A stretch of 64,000 nt of DNA, from positions 62,001 through 126,000 of IMG/VR virus record IMGVR_UViG_3300005289_000052, one strand, 5' to 3'. Below are positions 51,901-61,362 of the stretch, in pieces; within the stretch, counting starts at the first letter, position 1; each line of letters starts with the position of its first letter. The position numbers were made by a program, and so were the translations under genes. Under the pieces are notes generated by a model, which worked only from the letters and a program-made list of their open reading frames with translations, was not told where the DNA came from and ran no database searches. This DNA comes from a virus.

Positions 51901-52784
51901 TACTGACGAACGGCTTTCAGGTTGCTGTTGATAGCCTTGGCTACAGCGCGTTTGACGTTGCGGCCTTCTTTGGTGTCGAGGTTGGCGTGCCACGAGTTGT
52001 TGTAGACCACTTGAGCCGACATGCAGTAGGTGCTGATGTTGGTCCAGGAGTTGTCCGACGGAATGCCCGAGTCGCCGTTCTTGTCGATCTTGCAGGAAAC
52101 GTACAGAGGGTTCTCGTTGCGATCTTTGGCTTTGCCGAAGGCCGAAGCTTTGATCTCGCCGATGGACAGGGTGTCTTTGAAGTCGTCAGTGATGTCGTTG
52201 GAGATCAGACCTGGACGACCCACGTAGATCATACCGCCCACTTCGATACGCACACCACTTTTCATGGTGAAGCCTTGGTTCACAGCTTCGGCAGCAGCAT
52301 ACCAGTCATCGAACTCGACAGTCTTGACCTTCTTGAAGTCTTCGGACACCGCACCGAAGTTACGCACGGTTACTTCTGCACCGGAACCTGCGACGTAGGC
52401 AACAGCACGGACGAGGTTTTCCTCTTCCTTCATGTCGTCGAAGTTCTTGACGCCAGTCTTACCGTGAATCCAGAAGACCGCTTCGGTATGGGCGTTGGTC
52501 ACCGAGATGTCACGAGGCAGGCCCAGGGAGGTTACAGCGTCAGCCTGCATGATGGCCATGACGCAGTCGCCTTCCTTCATCATCTGGGCGTTCTCGACAG
52601 AACCACCAGTGTTGATGACGTCCAGCGTGGCACCGGTCTTGCGAGCGATCTCGCCGCCGATAGTTTGGCCGAGGGCTTCATACGCACCAGTAGCACCGCC
52701 GGTGCAGAAGGTCAGTTCGGCTGGGGTGGCGAATACGGCGCTGGAAGCGATGGCGAGCAGGGCGCCGATCAGAAAACGTTTCAT
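51900..52784 (-). CDS. TAXI-family periplasmic solute-binding protein
   Basis: The 294-residue protein begins with a good signal peptide (cleavage likely after A19, in AVFA-TPAE). The mature part starts TFCTGGATGAYEALGQTIG, the hallmark of TAXI/NMT1-type binding proteins of TRAP transporters, and continues with TGGSVENAQMM. Such proteins bind small organic acids in the periplasm. A phage copy could change host uptake, act as a decoy or receptor, or serve in the virion; none can be shown. It shares a TAATG overlap with a second exported protein. Confidence 0.78.
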   Translation of the reverse strand: MKRFLIGALLAIASSAVFATPAELTFCTGGATGAYEALGQTIGGEIARKTGATLDVINTGGSVENAQMMKEGDCVMAIMQADAVTSLGLPRDISVTNAHTEAVFWIHGKTGVKNFDDMKEEENLVRAVAYVAGSGAEVTVRNFGAVSEDFKKVKTVEFDDWYAAAEAVNQGFTMKSGVRIEVGGMIYVGRPGLISNDITDDFKDTLSIGEIKASAFGKAKDRNENPLYVSCKIDKNGDSGIPSDNSWTNISTYCMSAQVVYNNSWHANLDTKEGRNVKRAVAKAINSNLKAVRQ

Positions 52785-53590
52785 GCTTTTACTCCGGTCA
52801 GTTTTTGATTGTTGTCGATCAGGGTGATAGGCATTTCTTTGAGGAACCCATCAGCACGCAACTCTGGTGCGTGGAGGGACTCTTGATGCGCTTGGTCTTT
52901 GTCTTGCGACACAACCTTAACGCCGCTGAACCCGTGCTCCAGGAGAGTACGACGAATCAGCTCGAGGATGCGCGACTTACCGATGTGAGGACGGCTGCCA
53001 CGGATCTCGATTTCCAGTTCAGGCTCTGGCCTGATTGATACGCTAGTTGCTGTGATCACTTCTTCTGTCCTTGGGGGTTTATTGGAGGGTGGGGCGATCA
53101 GGTCAAACGTCACCAAGTTGTTCAGTGCTCGTTCAGGCCACTTAGTCACTTTGGTAAAACCACGCAAACCGAAGTGCAACTCGGCTTCTGGATCACGCAG
53201 CATTTCACGGACAACATCACCATAGGGACCCATCGGTTTGAAGCGACCGATCATGTAGTTTTCATCTTCACCCATTGGGTAGCAGAGAACTCCACAGACG
53301 CGGTCTTCATGGATGGTCATGATGTCTTCGATTGCTTGTTGGGCGGAGAACTCCACCACAGCGCCTTCGATTTTGTTGCCTTGAGCGTCAAGACGGATAC
53401 GACTACGTCCACGCGGACTACCGTACTCAACATACATCTCGCGACCAGAACGCACACGGTCACGAAATGCTTTACGAACCGATTCAGGATCGTATTGCAG
53501 ACCATCGCGGAACGGATTGCCGAAAGAACCCAGCACCACCTCGTAGGTTCCATCAGGTAGGACTTTGATGTCCTTTACTTTGTTGGTCAC
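52781..53590 (-). CDS. Hypothetical protein, 269 aa
   Basis: The N-terminal 170 residues have the layout of a prohead protease (GRSRIRLD, IHEDRVCGVL, LHFGLRGF), but the Ser of the usual S-x-RG motif is replaced, so I do not name it. It starts with GTG, overlapping the upstream stop (GTGA), and overlaps the TAXI gene by 4 bases. Confidence 0.72.
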   Translation of the reverse strand: MTNKVKDIKVLPDGTYEVVLGSFGNPFRDGLQYDPESVRKAFRDRVRSGREMYVEYGSPRGRSRIRLDAQGNKIEGAVVEFSAQQAIEDIMTIHEDRVCGVLCYPMGEDENYMIGRFKPMGPYGDVVREMLRDPEAELHFGLRGFTKVTKWPERALNNLVTFDLIAPPSNKPPRTEEVITATSVSIRPEPELEIEIRGSRPHIGKSRILELIRRTLLEHGFSGVKVVSQDKDQAHQESLHAPELRADGFLKEMPITLIDNNQKLTGVKA

Positions 53591-53745
53591 AACACACCTC
53601 GGGCAGCAGCCATCTTTTTGTACTTCTCGATCATGGGAAAGAGATTGTTTTTGTGACGCAAACCCAAACGTTCACAACGCTTGACTTTTGCCTCTTCTTT
53701 CTTGATAGCTTTCTGAAGCTTTTCCAATTCGTCATCGCCACCCAT
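53587..53745 (-). CDS. Small helical protein, 52 aa
   Basis: This charged, helical peptide (GDDELEKLQKAIKKEEAK) is unknown. It is the first gene of the 31-kb minus-strand run, with a strong AAGGAG, right after an early-type promoter. Confidence 0.7.
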   Translation of the reverse strand: MGGDDELEKLQKAIKKEEAKVKRCERLGLRHKNNLFPMIEKYKKMAAARGVL

Positions 53746-53764
53746 TAGAATCTCCTTGGTATTG

Positions 53765-53790
53765 CTAGTCTATAATTTACATCTGAGATA
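53765..53790 (-). promoter_or_regulatory. Possible early-type promoter (divergent copy)
   Basis: The minus strand reads CTCAGATG-TAAATTATAG-ACTAG, close in flanks to the other early sites but with a looser core. It lies at the head of the long minus-strand run. Confidence 0.45.
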
Positions 53791-53888
53791 TTTTTTATTA
53801 CCGCCCTCTAAGCGAGTGTAAGAAATTATCGTATTGTATGTTGGACCCGATAGCGTCCACTCGTTACGTCCCTTCGAAGAGAGCGATC

Positions 53889-54422
53889 ATGACTGACTTA
53901 ACCAAAGCCCCCGATCAGGTCATTATCGACCTTATCAATGCTGACAACACTCCGCTGGCCCTGACCGCCGAACTGGTAACCTTCGGTGTTCCGAACGCTG
54001 CCGCCGGTGAGAACCCAACCAAGAACACTGAACTGACCGTCACTGCTGCCGAAGGTAGTGGTTACTCTGGTTCGGTGGTTGTCACGTACAACCGTGTCAA
54101 CTTGGCGACTATTCCGACCATCGCTGCTGCACCGGCCGAGTTCCCCCTGGGTAACGCGACCACCCTCAAGGATTTGATCCCCGAATTCAATGCCAAGTAC
54201 GGCGTCAATCTGACCGACGACGATTTCGTCGACGCTCCGATCCCAGAATTCACTGGTGGCCTGAACGAAGAACACACCATCCAGCTCGTTGCCAAAGCCG
54301 ACTCGCTGATCTACATCGGCTCCGTCGACATCGTGGTACAGGGTGAAGACATTCCGCTGGGCTCCGTCGTAACCAACACCGCTCTGAACGGTCTGGTTTA
54401 CGAAGCGCCAGTGGCTCCGTAA
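53889..54422 (+). CDS. Tail-array protein 1, two-domain form
   Basis: This 177-residue protein opens an array of paralogues. It has two similar halves, each with a strand pattern like GYSGSVVVTYNRVNL; the second ends in YIGSVDIVVQ. It lacks the C-terminal domain of its relatives. The ATG at 53889 is preceded by GAGAG. These are likely tail or fibre proteins, as phiKZ has a set of paralogous fibre genes not far from its capsid gene. Confidence 0.6.
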   Translation: MTDLTKAPDQVIIDLINADNTPLALTAELVTFGVPNAAAGENPTKNTELTVTAAEGSGYSGSVVVTYNRVNLATIPTIAAAPAEFPLGNATTLKDLIPEFNAKYGVNLTDDDFVDAPIPEFTGGLNEEHTIQLVAKADSLIYIGSVDIVVQGEDIPLGSVVTNTALNGLVYEAPVAP

Positions 54423-54440
54423 GAAACCCTGACGCTGAGC

Positions 54441-54466
54441 GGAGGAGGGGCTTCGGCCTCTCCTCC
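54441..54466 (+). terminator. TTCG-loop hairpin
   Basis: GGAGGAGGGGC-TTCG-GCCTCTCCTCC (one mismatch) is followed by a T-rich stretch. It may limit reading from the first tail-array gene into the rest. Confidence 0.72.
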
Positions 54467-54509
54467 GTTTCTGCTGTTTTCAAGCACTTCGACTTCCAGG
54501 AGTTACACA

Positions 54510-55307
54510 ATGAACCTCTTACCGGGATCGTCCGAAGCTGCGCTGCTCGAACTCGTCAATCAGGCCAACAGTCTGGCTCAACCCCTCGTGGAAGGGGATT
54601 TGTACTTTGGCAAAGTCAAAGCTTTGTCGGGCGGGCTGGTTGAGATCCCTGCTGTAACGATGTATGACAGCGCGTATGAGGGCTACGTTAAGTTCCGCTA
54701 CCAGCGCCTAAGTCTCAGCAAAGCGTTCGGCAGTATTCGTCCGTCTCTGCGTGATATCGGTTATCCCACTCTCCACCAACTGTTACCCGTCATCAACAAA
54801 CAGCTTGGGGTTAATCTCCAGCCAATAGATGTGGTCGATGTTCAATTCGACTGGTTGGGTAACAACGAACAACTGAACATTCAGATTACAGCAGCAACGG
54901 AATCACTCGGTTACGAAGGCTCGTTCATCATCACCTTCACTCGTGTTCGTCCAATGCTGAACAAGGTAGTGACCGCTACTACTTTGGATGTTCTAGAACA
55001 CCATACAGCGCCGGTAGATGGTAAGTTATCATTACCAATGGCGATGTACTCGTTGGACCTCTCTGGCAATGATGACGCACTGCGCATCTATACCCCGTAT
55101 CGATACTGGTACAACCCAGGCTTATTGAGGACACTGATGGCCGGGTACGGTTTCCCTAACTGGCCGCATCGAATCGGTAGTTTGCAGTGGGGTGCAACCA
55201 AGGATTTCCCGGAGTCCAACCAAGCTTTCACAAACGTCATCGTGGATAAAGCCCCCAACATTGCGGGGTACACTGGTGACGCATACTTCCATTACAACCG
55301 ATCCTAA
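54510..55307 (+). CDS. Tail-array protein 2
   Basis: This 265-residue paralogue has two repeated halves, with a GYEGSFIITFTR strand in the second, and a C-terminal domain that ends GYTGDAYFHYNRS. AGGAG lies upstream. No enzyme motif is seen; a structural role is likely. Confidence 0.62.
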   Translation: MNLLPGSSEAALLELVNQANSLAQPLVEGDLYFGKVKALSGGLVEIPAVTMYDSAYEGYVKFRYQRLSLSKAFGSIRPSLRDIGYPTLHQLLPVINKQLGVNLQPIDVVDVQFDWLGNNEQLNIQITAATESLGYEGSFIITFTRVRPMLNKVVTATTLDVLEHHTAPVDGKLSLPMAMYSLDLSGNDDALRIYTPYRYWYNPGLLRTLMAGYGFPNWPHRIGSLQWGATKDFPESNQAFTNVIVDKAPNIAGYTGDAYFHYNRS

Positions 55308-55320
55308 ATGAGGTGTCGAT

Positions 55321-56154
55321 ATGGCTCTTTATAAGACACCGAAGGCTGCGATCATTGGTGCGATCAAAGCATTAAACGGTGGCGTGACTCTGGTTGAGTC
55401 CGAATACGTCTTCGGTAATCCGGTTACTGTAGAACCTGCCAGTGACGGAACCAACACCACTATCACCATTACTGCCAAAGATTCCGCCAGTACCTTTGAT
55501 GGATCGGTGACTGTTCGCTACACTCGTTTGGCCCTGCCTGACTTGCTTAAGTTGGTCCCATCCACGTTGAGCATTCCGCCCGTCACCACAGTTGCTGGTT
55601 TCGCCCAAGCGTTTAACCAGGTCTACGGTACGGCCTTCGAACCCGCCGACTTGATTGATGGTCCGATCGCTTTACAAGACGGTGCCGGACAAGTCACCCT
55701 GAAAGCACAACCGACCTCTTTAGGTTGGACTGGCGAGGTGGTCTTCAATATCCTGCCGGGACGTGTACAGATTGCAGATGTGATCACTGTCACCACCCTG
55801 CCTGGCTTGAACTTCCCTGACCCGTATGAGGGCAAACCATTTGGTTGGGCCTACAGTTACTGGCGTAGCTTCTCTCCAGTCGAACCTCAGCTCACCAGTA
55901 TCGTGACTGAATCGGTCGATTGGAACACCGTAGCCCAAGCATTGACCACCATGACCAACGATACGTGGGTTGTGTCTGGTCAGAATCGTTTCTCCTTAGG
56001 TGGGGCGACCATGGAGTACAACGGGTTGACCTCAGAAACTGAACAAGCCAACTCGGATTACGAGAGCGTGATGATCATCCGCTTGGGTGCCGACTGCTTG
56101 GGTTATAGTGGTCGTCTTTTCCTTCACTACACTCCAGTCGACACTGACATCTAA
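55321..56154 (+). CDS. Tail-array protein 3
   Basis: This 277-residue paralogue has a FDGSVTVRYTRLAL strand in its first half and a LGWTGEVVF strand in its second, then a C-terminal domain ending GYSGRLFLHYTPV. It follows the previous gene by 13 bases. Confidence 0.62.
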   Translation: MALYKTPKAAIIGAIKALNGGVTLVESEYVFGNPVTVEPASDGTNTTITITAKDSASTFDGSVTVRYTRLALPDLLKLVPSTLSIPPVTTVAGFAQAFNQVYGTAFEPADLIDGPIALQDGAGQVTLKAQPTSLGWTGEVVFNILPGRVQIADVITVTTLPGLNFPDPYEGKPFGWAYSYWRSFSPVEPQLTSIVTESVDWNTVAQALTTMTNDTWVVSGQNRFSLGGATMEYNGLTSETEQANSDYESVMIIRLGADCLGYSGRLFLHYTPVDTDI

Positions 56155-56164
56155 GAGGTGATCT

Positions 56165-56941
56165 ATGGATTCCAAAGAGAAACTCTTGGATCTGATCAAC
56201 GACCTCAACCAACCACGCAAAGAACTTAATAACATCAACGTTAAGTTCACTGGAATTGTACCTGCTAACGAGACGGGTGAAACCATCTTGACCGTGGCAG
56301 GTGTTCCAGGACGTGGCTATAGCGGTAGTGTTGATTTGACGTACAACCGTTTGAACCTCACTGAGATTCTTGACGGCAAAACCGTACGTAGTCCAGATCC
56401 GTTGACTCCCGATTCTTTCTTGGAGTTGGTCAACAATGCTTACAACCTCTTCCTGACAGCACTTGATGTTGGAGAGATCACCATCCCAGAGTTGGGTGAG
56501 GGTGAATTTGCACAGTTGACTCTTGAGGCTAATGAAGACTCGTTGGGCTTCATTGGTGGGGCAACGCTGCGGTTAGAGTTTGGTCGTTCGTGGTTGGATC
56601 AGGTCATCGGTAACAAGACCCTGAATGAACTGAAACATCCGATCAAGGTCGAGTACAAAAAGTCGTCACGCATGGTAACGTGGAACAAAGATTTCACGTG
56701 TGTGCGGGATGCTATCGCGCCGACTAAAAAGAACGAATATACCGATTGGGCCGCCCTACAGGCTGCATGTGCTGCTTACGGTATTCCGGCTTGGAGTCCT
56801 AATCGGATCGTAGATCAACCAACCTCCGCCGTGCCGGATGCTAACCCTGCGTTTGATCGCGTGGTAATTCAATCCAGCGTACTGAGCGCTAGTCTCGACG
56901 GTCCTATTTACCTCCACTACAACGTCCTCGAAGAGATCTAG
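56165..56941 (+). CDS. Tail-array protein 4
   Basis: This 258-residue paralogue has GYSGSVDLTYNRLNL in the first half, SLGFIGGATLRLEFG in the second, and an end LDGPIYLHYNVLEEI. It follows the previous gene by 10 bases. Confidence 0.62.
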   Translation: MDSKEKLLDLINDLNQPRKELNNINVKFTGIVPANETGETILTVAGVPGRGYSGSVDLTYNRLNLTEILDGKTVRSPDPLTPDSFLELVNNAYNLFLTALDVGEITIPELGEGEFAQLTLEANEDSLGFIGGATLRLEFGRSWLDQVIGNKTLNELKHPIKVEYKKSSRMVTWNKDFTCVRDAIAPTKKNEYTDWAALQAACAAYGIPAWSPNRIVDQPTSAVPDANPAFDRVVIQSSVLSASLDGPIYLHYNVLEEI

Positions 56942-56943
56942 TA

Positions 56944-57900
56944 ATGGCCATTTATAAGTTTCCTCCGAAGCAAGAGGTTTACGACCTCATCAACCAGGCC
57001 AACCCTGGTCTGACTAAACCGTTGGCAGCCGCTAACTGCGTTCTTTCCAACCCCACCGTCATTGTTGGTGCGGTGTACCCTGCATCGAACTCTTCGATCG
57101 TAGTGGCCCCAGCTCCAGGTAACAACGATTACATCGGCAAACAAACGCTGAAATACAATCGTCGCGACCTCAGTAAGATGTTCCGAGGAATCACGGTACT
57201 GGTGAAGAAGTTTGCCTCGCGCAACATGCCGACTGCTGGGTATCTCGCATTCACCATTTACGAGTTGCTGCCAGATATCAACCGGTTGTACGGTTTGAAC
57301 TTGACCGAGGATGATGTCAACACCGGTAACATCCTGCGCGGCAGCACTCTGGAAAACGGACAGTACACCACCACTGTAACCGTGACCACCAAAGCAACTT
57401 CGATGGCTTATGTGGGTAGCTTCTCTCTGAAGTGGTTGAACACGCCGCAGAGTCTGGTCGACATGATTACCAGTCTGGATCTGGATGGTCGTAAATACCC
57501 AGGTGGCAACCTGTTCGACGAAACCCACCTGCCGATCCTCACTGGTGAATCTTACCGTCTGGACAGCACGGCAACCATTCAGACAGTGATGGCTGTCCCT
57601 AACCCATTCGCTAAAGGTAACATCAGTTGGTCTGCGGGTTGGATCAATACCTACGCGGCATTGATGAATTTGGTGAACAGTAGTTCAGGCGGTCGGACTA
57701 ACCTCCGTAGTTACGTCGGTGGCGAGAACTACAAAACTAACCCAGGTAGCATTGTTGGCATGCAACACCAAGGGGTGGCTCTTCCTAGCGCTGAGTTCCC
57801 TGAACTGAACAGTCGCTTCTATAACCGCGCGCTGATCATCTTCGTGCCGGAAGACTGCCCATGGGCCTGTGGTCACCTGATTTTCCACTACAACGCCTGA
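56944..57900 (+). CDS. Tail-array protein 5
   Basis: This 318-residue paralogue is longer, with an extra stretch between the halves. It carries IGKQTLKYNRRDL early on and ends ACGHLIFHYNA. The start follows the preceding stop by 2 bases. Confidence 0.62.
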   Translation: MAIYKFPPKQEVYDLINQANPGLTKPLAAANCVLSNPTVIVGAVYPASNSSIVVAPAPGNNDYIGKQTLKYNRRDLSKMFRGITVLVKKFASRNMPTAGYLAFTIYELLPDINRLYGLNLTEDDVNTGNILRGSTLENGQYTTTVTVTTKATSMAYVGSFSLKWLNTPQSLVDMITSLDLDGRKYPGGNLFDETHLPILTGESYRLDSTATIQTVMAVPNPFAKGNISWSAGWINTYAALMNLVNSSSGGRTNLRSYVGGENYKTNPGSIVGMQHQGVALPSAEFPELNSRFYNRALIIFVPEDCPWACGHLIFHYNA

Positions 57901-57910
57901 GGACTGAGTC

Positions 57911-58792
57911 ATGCCAGGATACATGCAGGAATCGAAACTTAACCTCCTCAACCACATCAATGCCAAGAACGCCACCACGTTCGCCCTGACCGATTTGGAC
58001 TTCAGTGCACCTTCGGTTATCAACGGTACGTGGCGTGGGGTGGCTAATCCACACAACACCGCTGTGCGTTTGACAGCCTCAGCGACCAGTATCTTCCAAG
58101 GTACTGTAGTGATCACGTACGACCGGCTTGAACTCAAAGAGATCATCAAGATCCCTGGGTTCACCTTACGTGCCGACCACCCAGCCACCGCCTACGAGTT
58201 GCTTGATACTCTCGCCAACTACAATGGTTTGAACTTCACCACTGACGATATCGAAGACAGTCCGGTGACTGATAACGGCGACGGGACCTACACCGTAACG
58301 TTGACCGCCAAGCCAGGTTCGTACGGTTGGGTGGGTAGTGTGACGATCTCGAACTTCGGACAAGGTGGTGCGCCACTGGACCGCGTGCTTTCGGGTAACG
58401 ACATGCCAGGTCTGAACTACCCGACTTCATCTGATGGCGACGTTTACGGTGCGCTGTATCTGTACCCGTACGACTTCACCGGCTCTTACGATCTGCTACT
58501 GGATCTCGAAGAAGGGGTTCCGTTGACCGCCCAACAAGCGGGTGATTTGGCTAACGCCATTAATCTGTTGGATGTGTCCACTGGCGCTGGTGCTTGGAAC
58601 GCTTCGGCTGAACAAGCTGAGTGGTCTCTAGAAGGTGCGGTCCCGTATCACAACGGACTCAACACCCCTGAGCTGTTGACCAACTCCAGTTACAAATACG
58701 CCCTGTTGTTGGATCTGCGTCCAGGCGTCACCTTACCGAAAGGTCGGATGGCTCTGCACTACAACGATCCGATCGATAGCGGTTCTGTCTGA
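57911..58792 (+). CDS. Tail-array protein 6
   Basis: This 293-residue paralogue has FQGTVVITYDRLEL and GWVGSVTISNF in its two halves, then a C-terminal domain ending PKGRMALHYN. It is the closest full-length match to the split pair at 60867-61713. Confidence 0.62.
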   Translation: MPGYMQESKLNLLNHINAKNATTFALTDLDFSAPSVINGTWRGVANPHNTAVRLTASATSIFQGTVVITYDRLELKEIIKIPGFTLRADHPATAYELLDTLANYNGLNFTTDDIEDSPVTDNGDGTYTVTLTAKPGSYGWVGSVTISNFGQGGAPLDRVLSGNDMPGLNYPTSSDGDVYGALYLYPYDFTGSYDLLLDLEEGVPLTAQQAGDLANAINLLDVSTGAGAWNASAEQAEWSLEGAVPYHNGLNTPELLTNSSYKYALLLDLRPGVTLPKGRMALHYNDPIDSGSV

Positions 58793-58797
58793 CGCAA

Positions 58798-58811
58798 GGG
58801 CCTACGGGCCC
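58798..58811 (+). terminator. Small GC-rich hairpin
   Basis: GGGCC-TACG-GGCCC follows tail-array protein 6. It is short and has no T-tract, so it may only pause or process the transcript. Confidence 0.45.
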
Positions 58812-58826
58812 AATTAGGAGATCCCT

Positions 58827-59855
58827 ATGTTAAGGGCTGCTATTGGTTTTGAACACTGCGCCAGAAACGTGGTGGATACGTGGATGGCACAGTCTGGGTT
58901 GGCAATTTCTCGCCATCCAACTTACCCAACTTACGGTAAGGGCCTCATTGTCGACAGCAATGGTTGGCTCTCTGTACCAGAGGGAGCCTCCCCGGCGAGC
59001 GATTCATTTGTGTTCATGGACCTTCGTCCATTCATGGATACTTCTGGTCGAGCTACCATGATTTGTTTTGGGTACCGGGCCAAGTTGGTCAAAGCGGGCG
59101 TTGCTGGGCTCAGTAACCTTTCTCTGTGGATGGCACACGGTAGTACTCGTGCATCTCACGCTGTGGCAACCTTTGCAAACATGTTTCCCGCAGGCTCCCC
59201 TGAGGGGACTGAGTGTTTGGTAGAGATTGTCCTAGATTTAAATGCAGGACAGCGTTACACCTACGTCAATGGTGTAATGTTGGGGGCGACGGCTTATGCT
59301 GGTTTGGCCAGCGCTTCACTGAAGACCGGTGACTTTGCTGTCTTCATGAGTCCTTGTGTGTCTAACACCTCTGCTGTAGTGGCGACTCGTGATTTCTGGA
59401 TCACCGATGACCTGCCAGGTGATGGTATGATTGGTCGTTTGGGTGATATGAAAGTGCGACCTTTAACACTGGCGTCTGCTTTTGGCAATGGTTGGTCTGC
59501 CTCCGATGGTGGGACTTTGATAGCGGCCTTATCGGCACCTTCAGATAAAGTTAACCCGGCCGTTGTGAATTCTGCAATCGGTGCTGGGACCTTAGACCTG
59601 AGGTTCTCCTCGGCGCTCCCAAGTGAAGAAGCCGTGGCTGCCGTACAATTCTTCCTTAACGGTAAGGGTAGTACCATGACTGCTGTTGCCGATGTGTCCA
59701 TGGAACGCGGCGGTGTTAAGTCGCCTAAACAACGTCTCCAATTAGACACTGTACAGAAGGCTCGTGCCCTGCGGCCTTGGCCTTTGGCTCCAGATGGAAG
59801 CCCTTGGTCAAACGTTAAGTTGGCCGAGACCACGATCAAAATCACTCCTGAGTAA
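58827..59855 (+). CDS. Second tail-protein type, copy 1
   Basis: This 342-residue protein differs from the array family. It has a beta-rich body like a lectin (concanavalin-type) fold by pattern (FVFMDLRPF, LVEIVLDL, RYTYVNG), and a C-terminal domain shared with 61716-62771 and 62782-63885. The C-termini end in TTIKITP, LKLKP or LVVTP. It may bind sugars on the cell or belong to a fibre tip, by inference. Confidence 0.58.
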   Translation: MLRAAIGFEHCARNVVDTWMAQSGLAISRHPTYPTYGKGLIVDSNGWLSVPEGASPASDSFVFMDLRPFMDTSGRATMICFGYRAKLVKAGVAGLSNLSLWMAHGSTRASHAVATFANMFPAGSPEGTECLVEIVLDLNAGQRYTYVNGVMLGATAYAGLASASLKTGDFAVFMSPCVSNTSAVVATRDFWITDDLPGDGMIGRLGDMKVRPLTLASAFGNGWSASDGGTLIAALSAPSDKVNPAVVNSAIGAGTLDLRFSSALPSEEAVAAVQFFLNGKGSTMTAVADVSMERGGVKSPKQRLQLDTVQKARALRPWPLAPDGSPWSNVKLAETTIKITPE

Positions 59856-59861
59856 TTGTCG

Positions 59862-60863
59862 ATGACCACTATCCGTAGCTTCCCAGCATACGCGATGAGT
59901 CGGTCTACTGGACGGACGCAGGCACGTAGTGTCCTTGGGTATGCTCTCTTAGATGCCAATGGAAACCCACTGCGTCCAGCCGGTGACACTGACTACCGCA
60001 AACCTGAGCAGGAGTTGCTCAAAGAACTGATCGTGCGTGCTAACCCTGAGGCATTCACGAACATTGACCCTAATCAAATTGCCTACGAATCCCCGGTTGC
60101 AGATCCGTACACCCGAGGTTACGAGGCAAACACCACCATCATTGCCAAAGCAGCCCCCAACGCATTGGACGTGATCGGTCGACAAACCTTGCGCTATCGG
60201 CGCATTGATCTGTCTAAGCTGTTCCGCTACCAGACCATCGAGTTGACTCGCTACAGTAACACTAACTCGTTGCCTTGGGCTGAGGTCAAAGAGCTTCTGT
60301 TGAAGCAACACGGTATCAACGTTGCCGATAACACGTTTACAGCTCGCGCGTTATCTCCAGACCTTGGGGTTACGTTAACTGCTCTAGCGGGATCTCTTTG
60401 CTACACCGGTTCTATCACAGTTGTCTGGCGTAAGGGCAAACGTGAGATTAGCGAGATGTTCCCAACGCCAGTGTTGGATGGACGAGTCTGGCCTGAGGGC
60501 TTGATTCAATTTGGCGACAACTACAAACCGCAAGGTGAGTACTTCGCCTACGACACCGATTTCACCGACACCATGGCCTCTTCGTTTAACTCATGGGGTG
60601 TGAATCAGATGGCGACCGGGGTTGCTGAGCTGAATAAGTTGGCTGGGGTGCTGAACAACATTCTCCCCGAGTACAACTGGAACAGCGAAGATTCTAACTC
60701 CGTCAAAGGCGGGTTGGCTAACCTGATGTTGTATCGTTACGCCTTACCCAACGCCGCCGTTCCAGAAGCCAACAGCAGTATGTTCAACCGAGTCATGGTG
60801 ATGCAAGCCGCAAGCGATTCGTGTTGGTTTTACGGTAAACTGTTGTTCCACTACAGGGCTTAA
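59862..60863 (+). CDS. Tail-array protein 7 with N-terminal extension
   Basis: About 50 extra residues (FPAYAMS and onwards) precede the usual two halves and C-terminal domain; the end is WFYGKLLFHYRA. I chose ATG 59862; a TTG at 59856 is possible. The 333 residues make this the longest array member. Confidence 0.6.
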   Translation: MTTIRSFPAYAMSRSTGRTQARSVLGYALLDANGNPLRPAGDTDYRKPEQELLKELIVRANPEAFTNIDPNQIAYESPVADPYTRGYEANTTIIAKAAPNALDVIGRQTLRYRRIDLSKLFRYQTIELTRYSNTNSLPWAEVKELLLKQHGINVADNTFTARALSPDLGVTLTALAGSLCYTGSITVVWRKGKREISEMFPTPVLDGRVWPEGLIQFGDNYKPQGEYFAYDTDFTDTMASSFNSWGVNQMATGVAELNKLAGVLNNILPEYNWNSEDSNSVKGGLANLMLYRYALPNAAVPEANSSMFNRVMVMQAASDSCWFYGKLLFHYRA

Positions 60864-60866
60864 CTC

Positions 60867-61358
60867 ATGTCTATCTATATTGATGCAAGGTTAGACGTGC
60901 TGGCGTGGGTCAACAGAAAGGCAGGTACCAAGTTAGGTATCAATGATGTGATCTTCAGTAAACCCATTGTTAACCCTGATGTTGGGGCTACAAAGAACTC
61001 GAAGATTCGTCTGACTATGCGTCCAGAAGCCGCAGGCTTTAAAGGGACCGTGGTTCTGTCTTACGACCGACTCAGCCTAGCGAATCTTGCCAATTACCCA
61101 AAACCCAAGTACCCTCCTCAAGCAAGTGTGGGTGCTTCGGTATATACGTTACTGACTAAGCTTCGTAGTTCTTACGGGGTTTGGTTGACCCAGGATGATC
61201 TTGAAGAAACATTCGTTACCGATAACGGCGCCTACGGTCAAGTGATCCTTAAAGCAAAGGCTGAGTCGGTGGGTTGGGTCGGTGAGTACGTGTTGGTGTT
61301 GTCTGACAAAGTGCCACTGGCAGCACTGTTCAAAACTGTTTCTATTAACTGGAGTTAA
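60867..61358 (+). CDS. Split tail-array protein, N-terminal part
   Basis: This 163-residue protein equals the two repeat halves of a full-length member: FKGTVVLSYDRLSL in the first, GWVGEYVLVL in the second. The domain that normally follows is encoded by the next gene, 4 bases on. It may be a true separate protein or the product of gene splitting. Confidence 0.6.
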   Translation: MSIYIDARLDVLAWVNRKAGTKLGINDVIFSKPIVNPDVGATKNSKIRLTMRPEAAGFKGTVVLSYDRLSLANLANYPKPKYPPQASVGASVYTLLTKLRSSYGVWLTQDDLEETFVTDNGAYGQVILKAKAESVGWVGEYVLVLSDKVPLAALFKTVSINWS

Positions 61359-61362
61359 GACC

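Noticed and set aside
52781-53590. Prohead protease (S77/S80 type)
   Set aside because: The layout is similar, but the catalytic Ser of the S-x-RG motif is missing (GLRG) and the catalytic His is not clear, so I left it unnamed.
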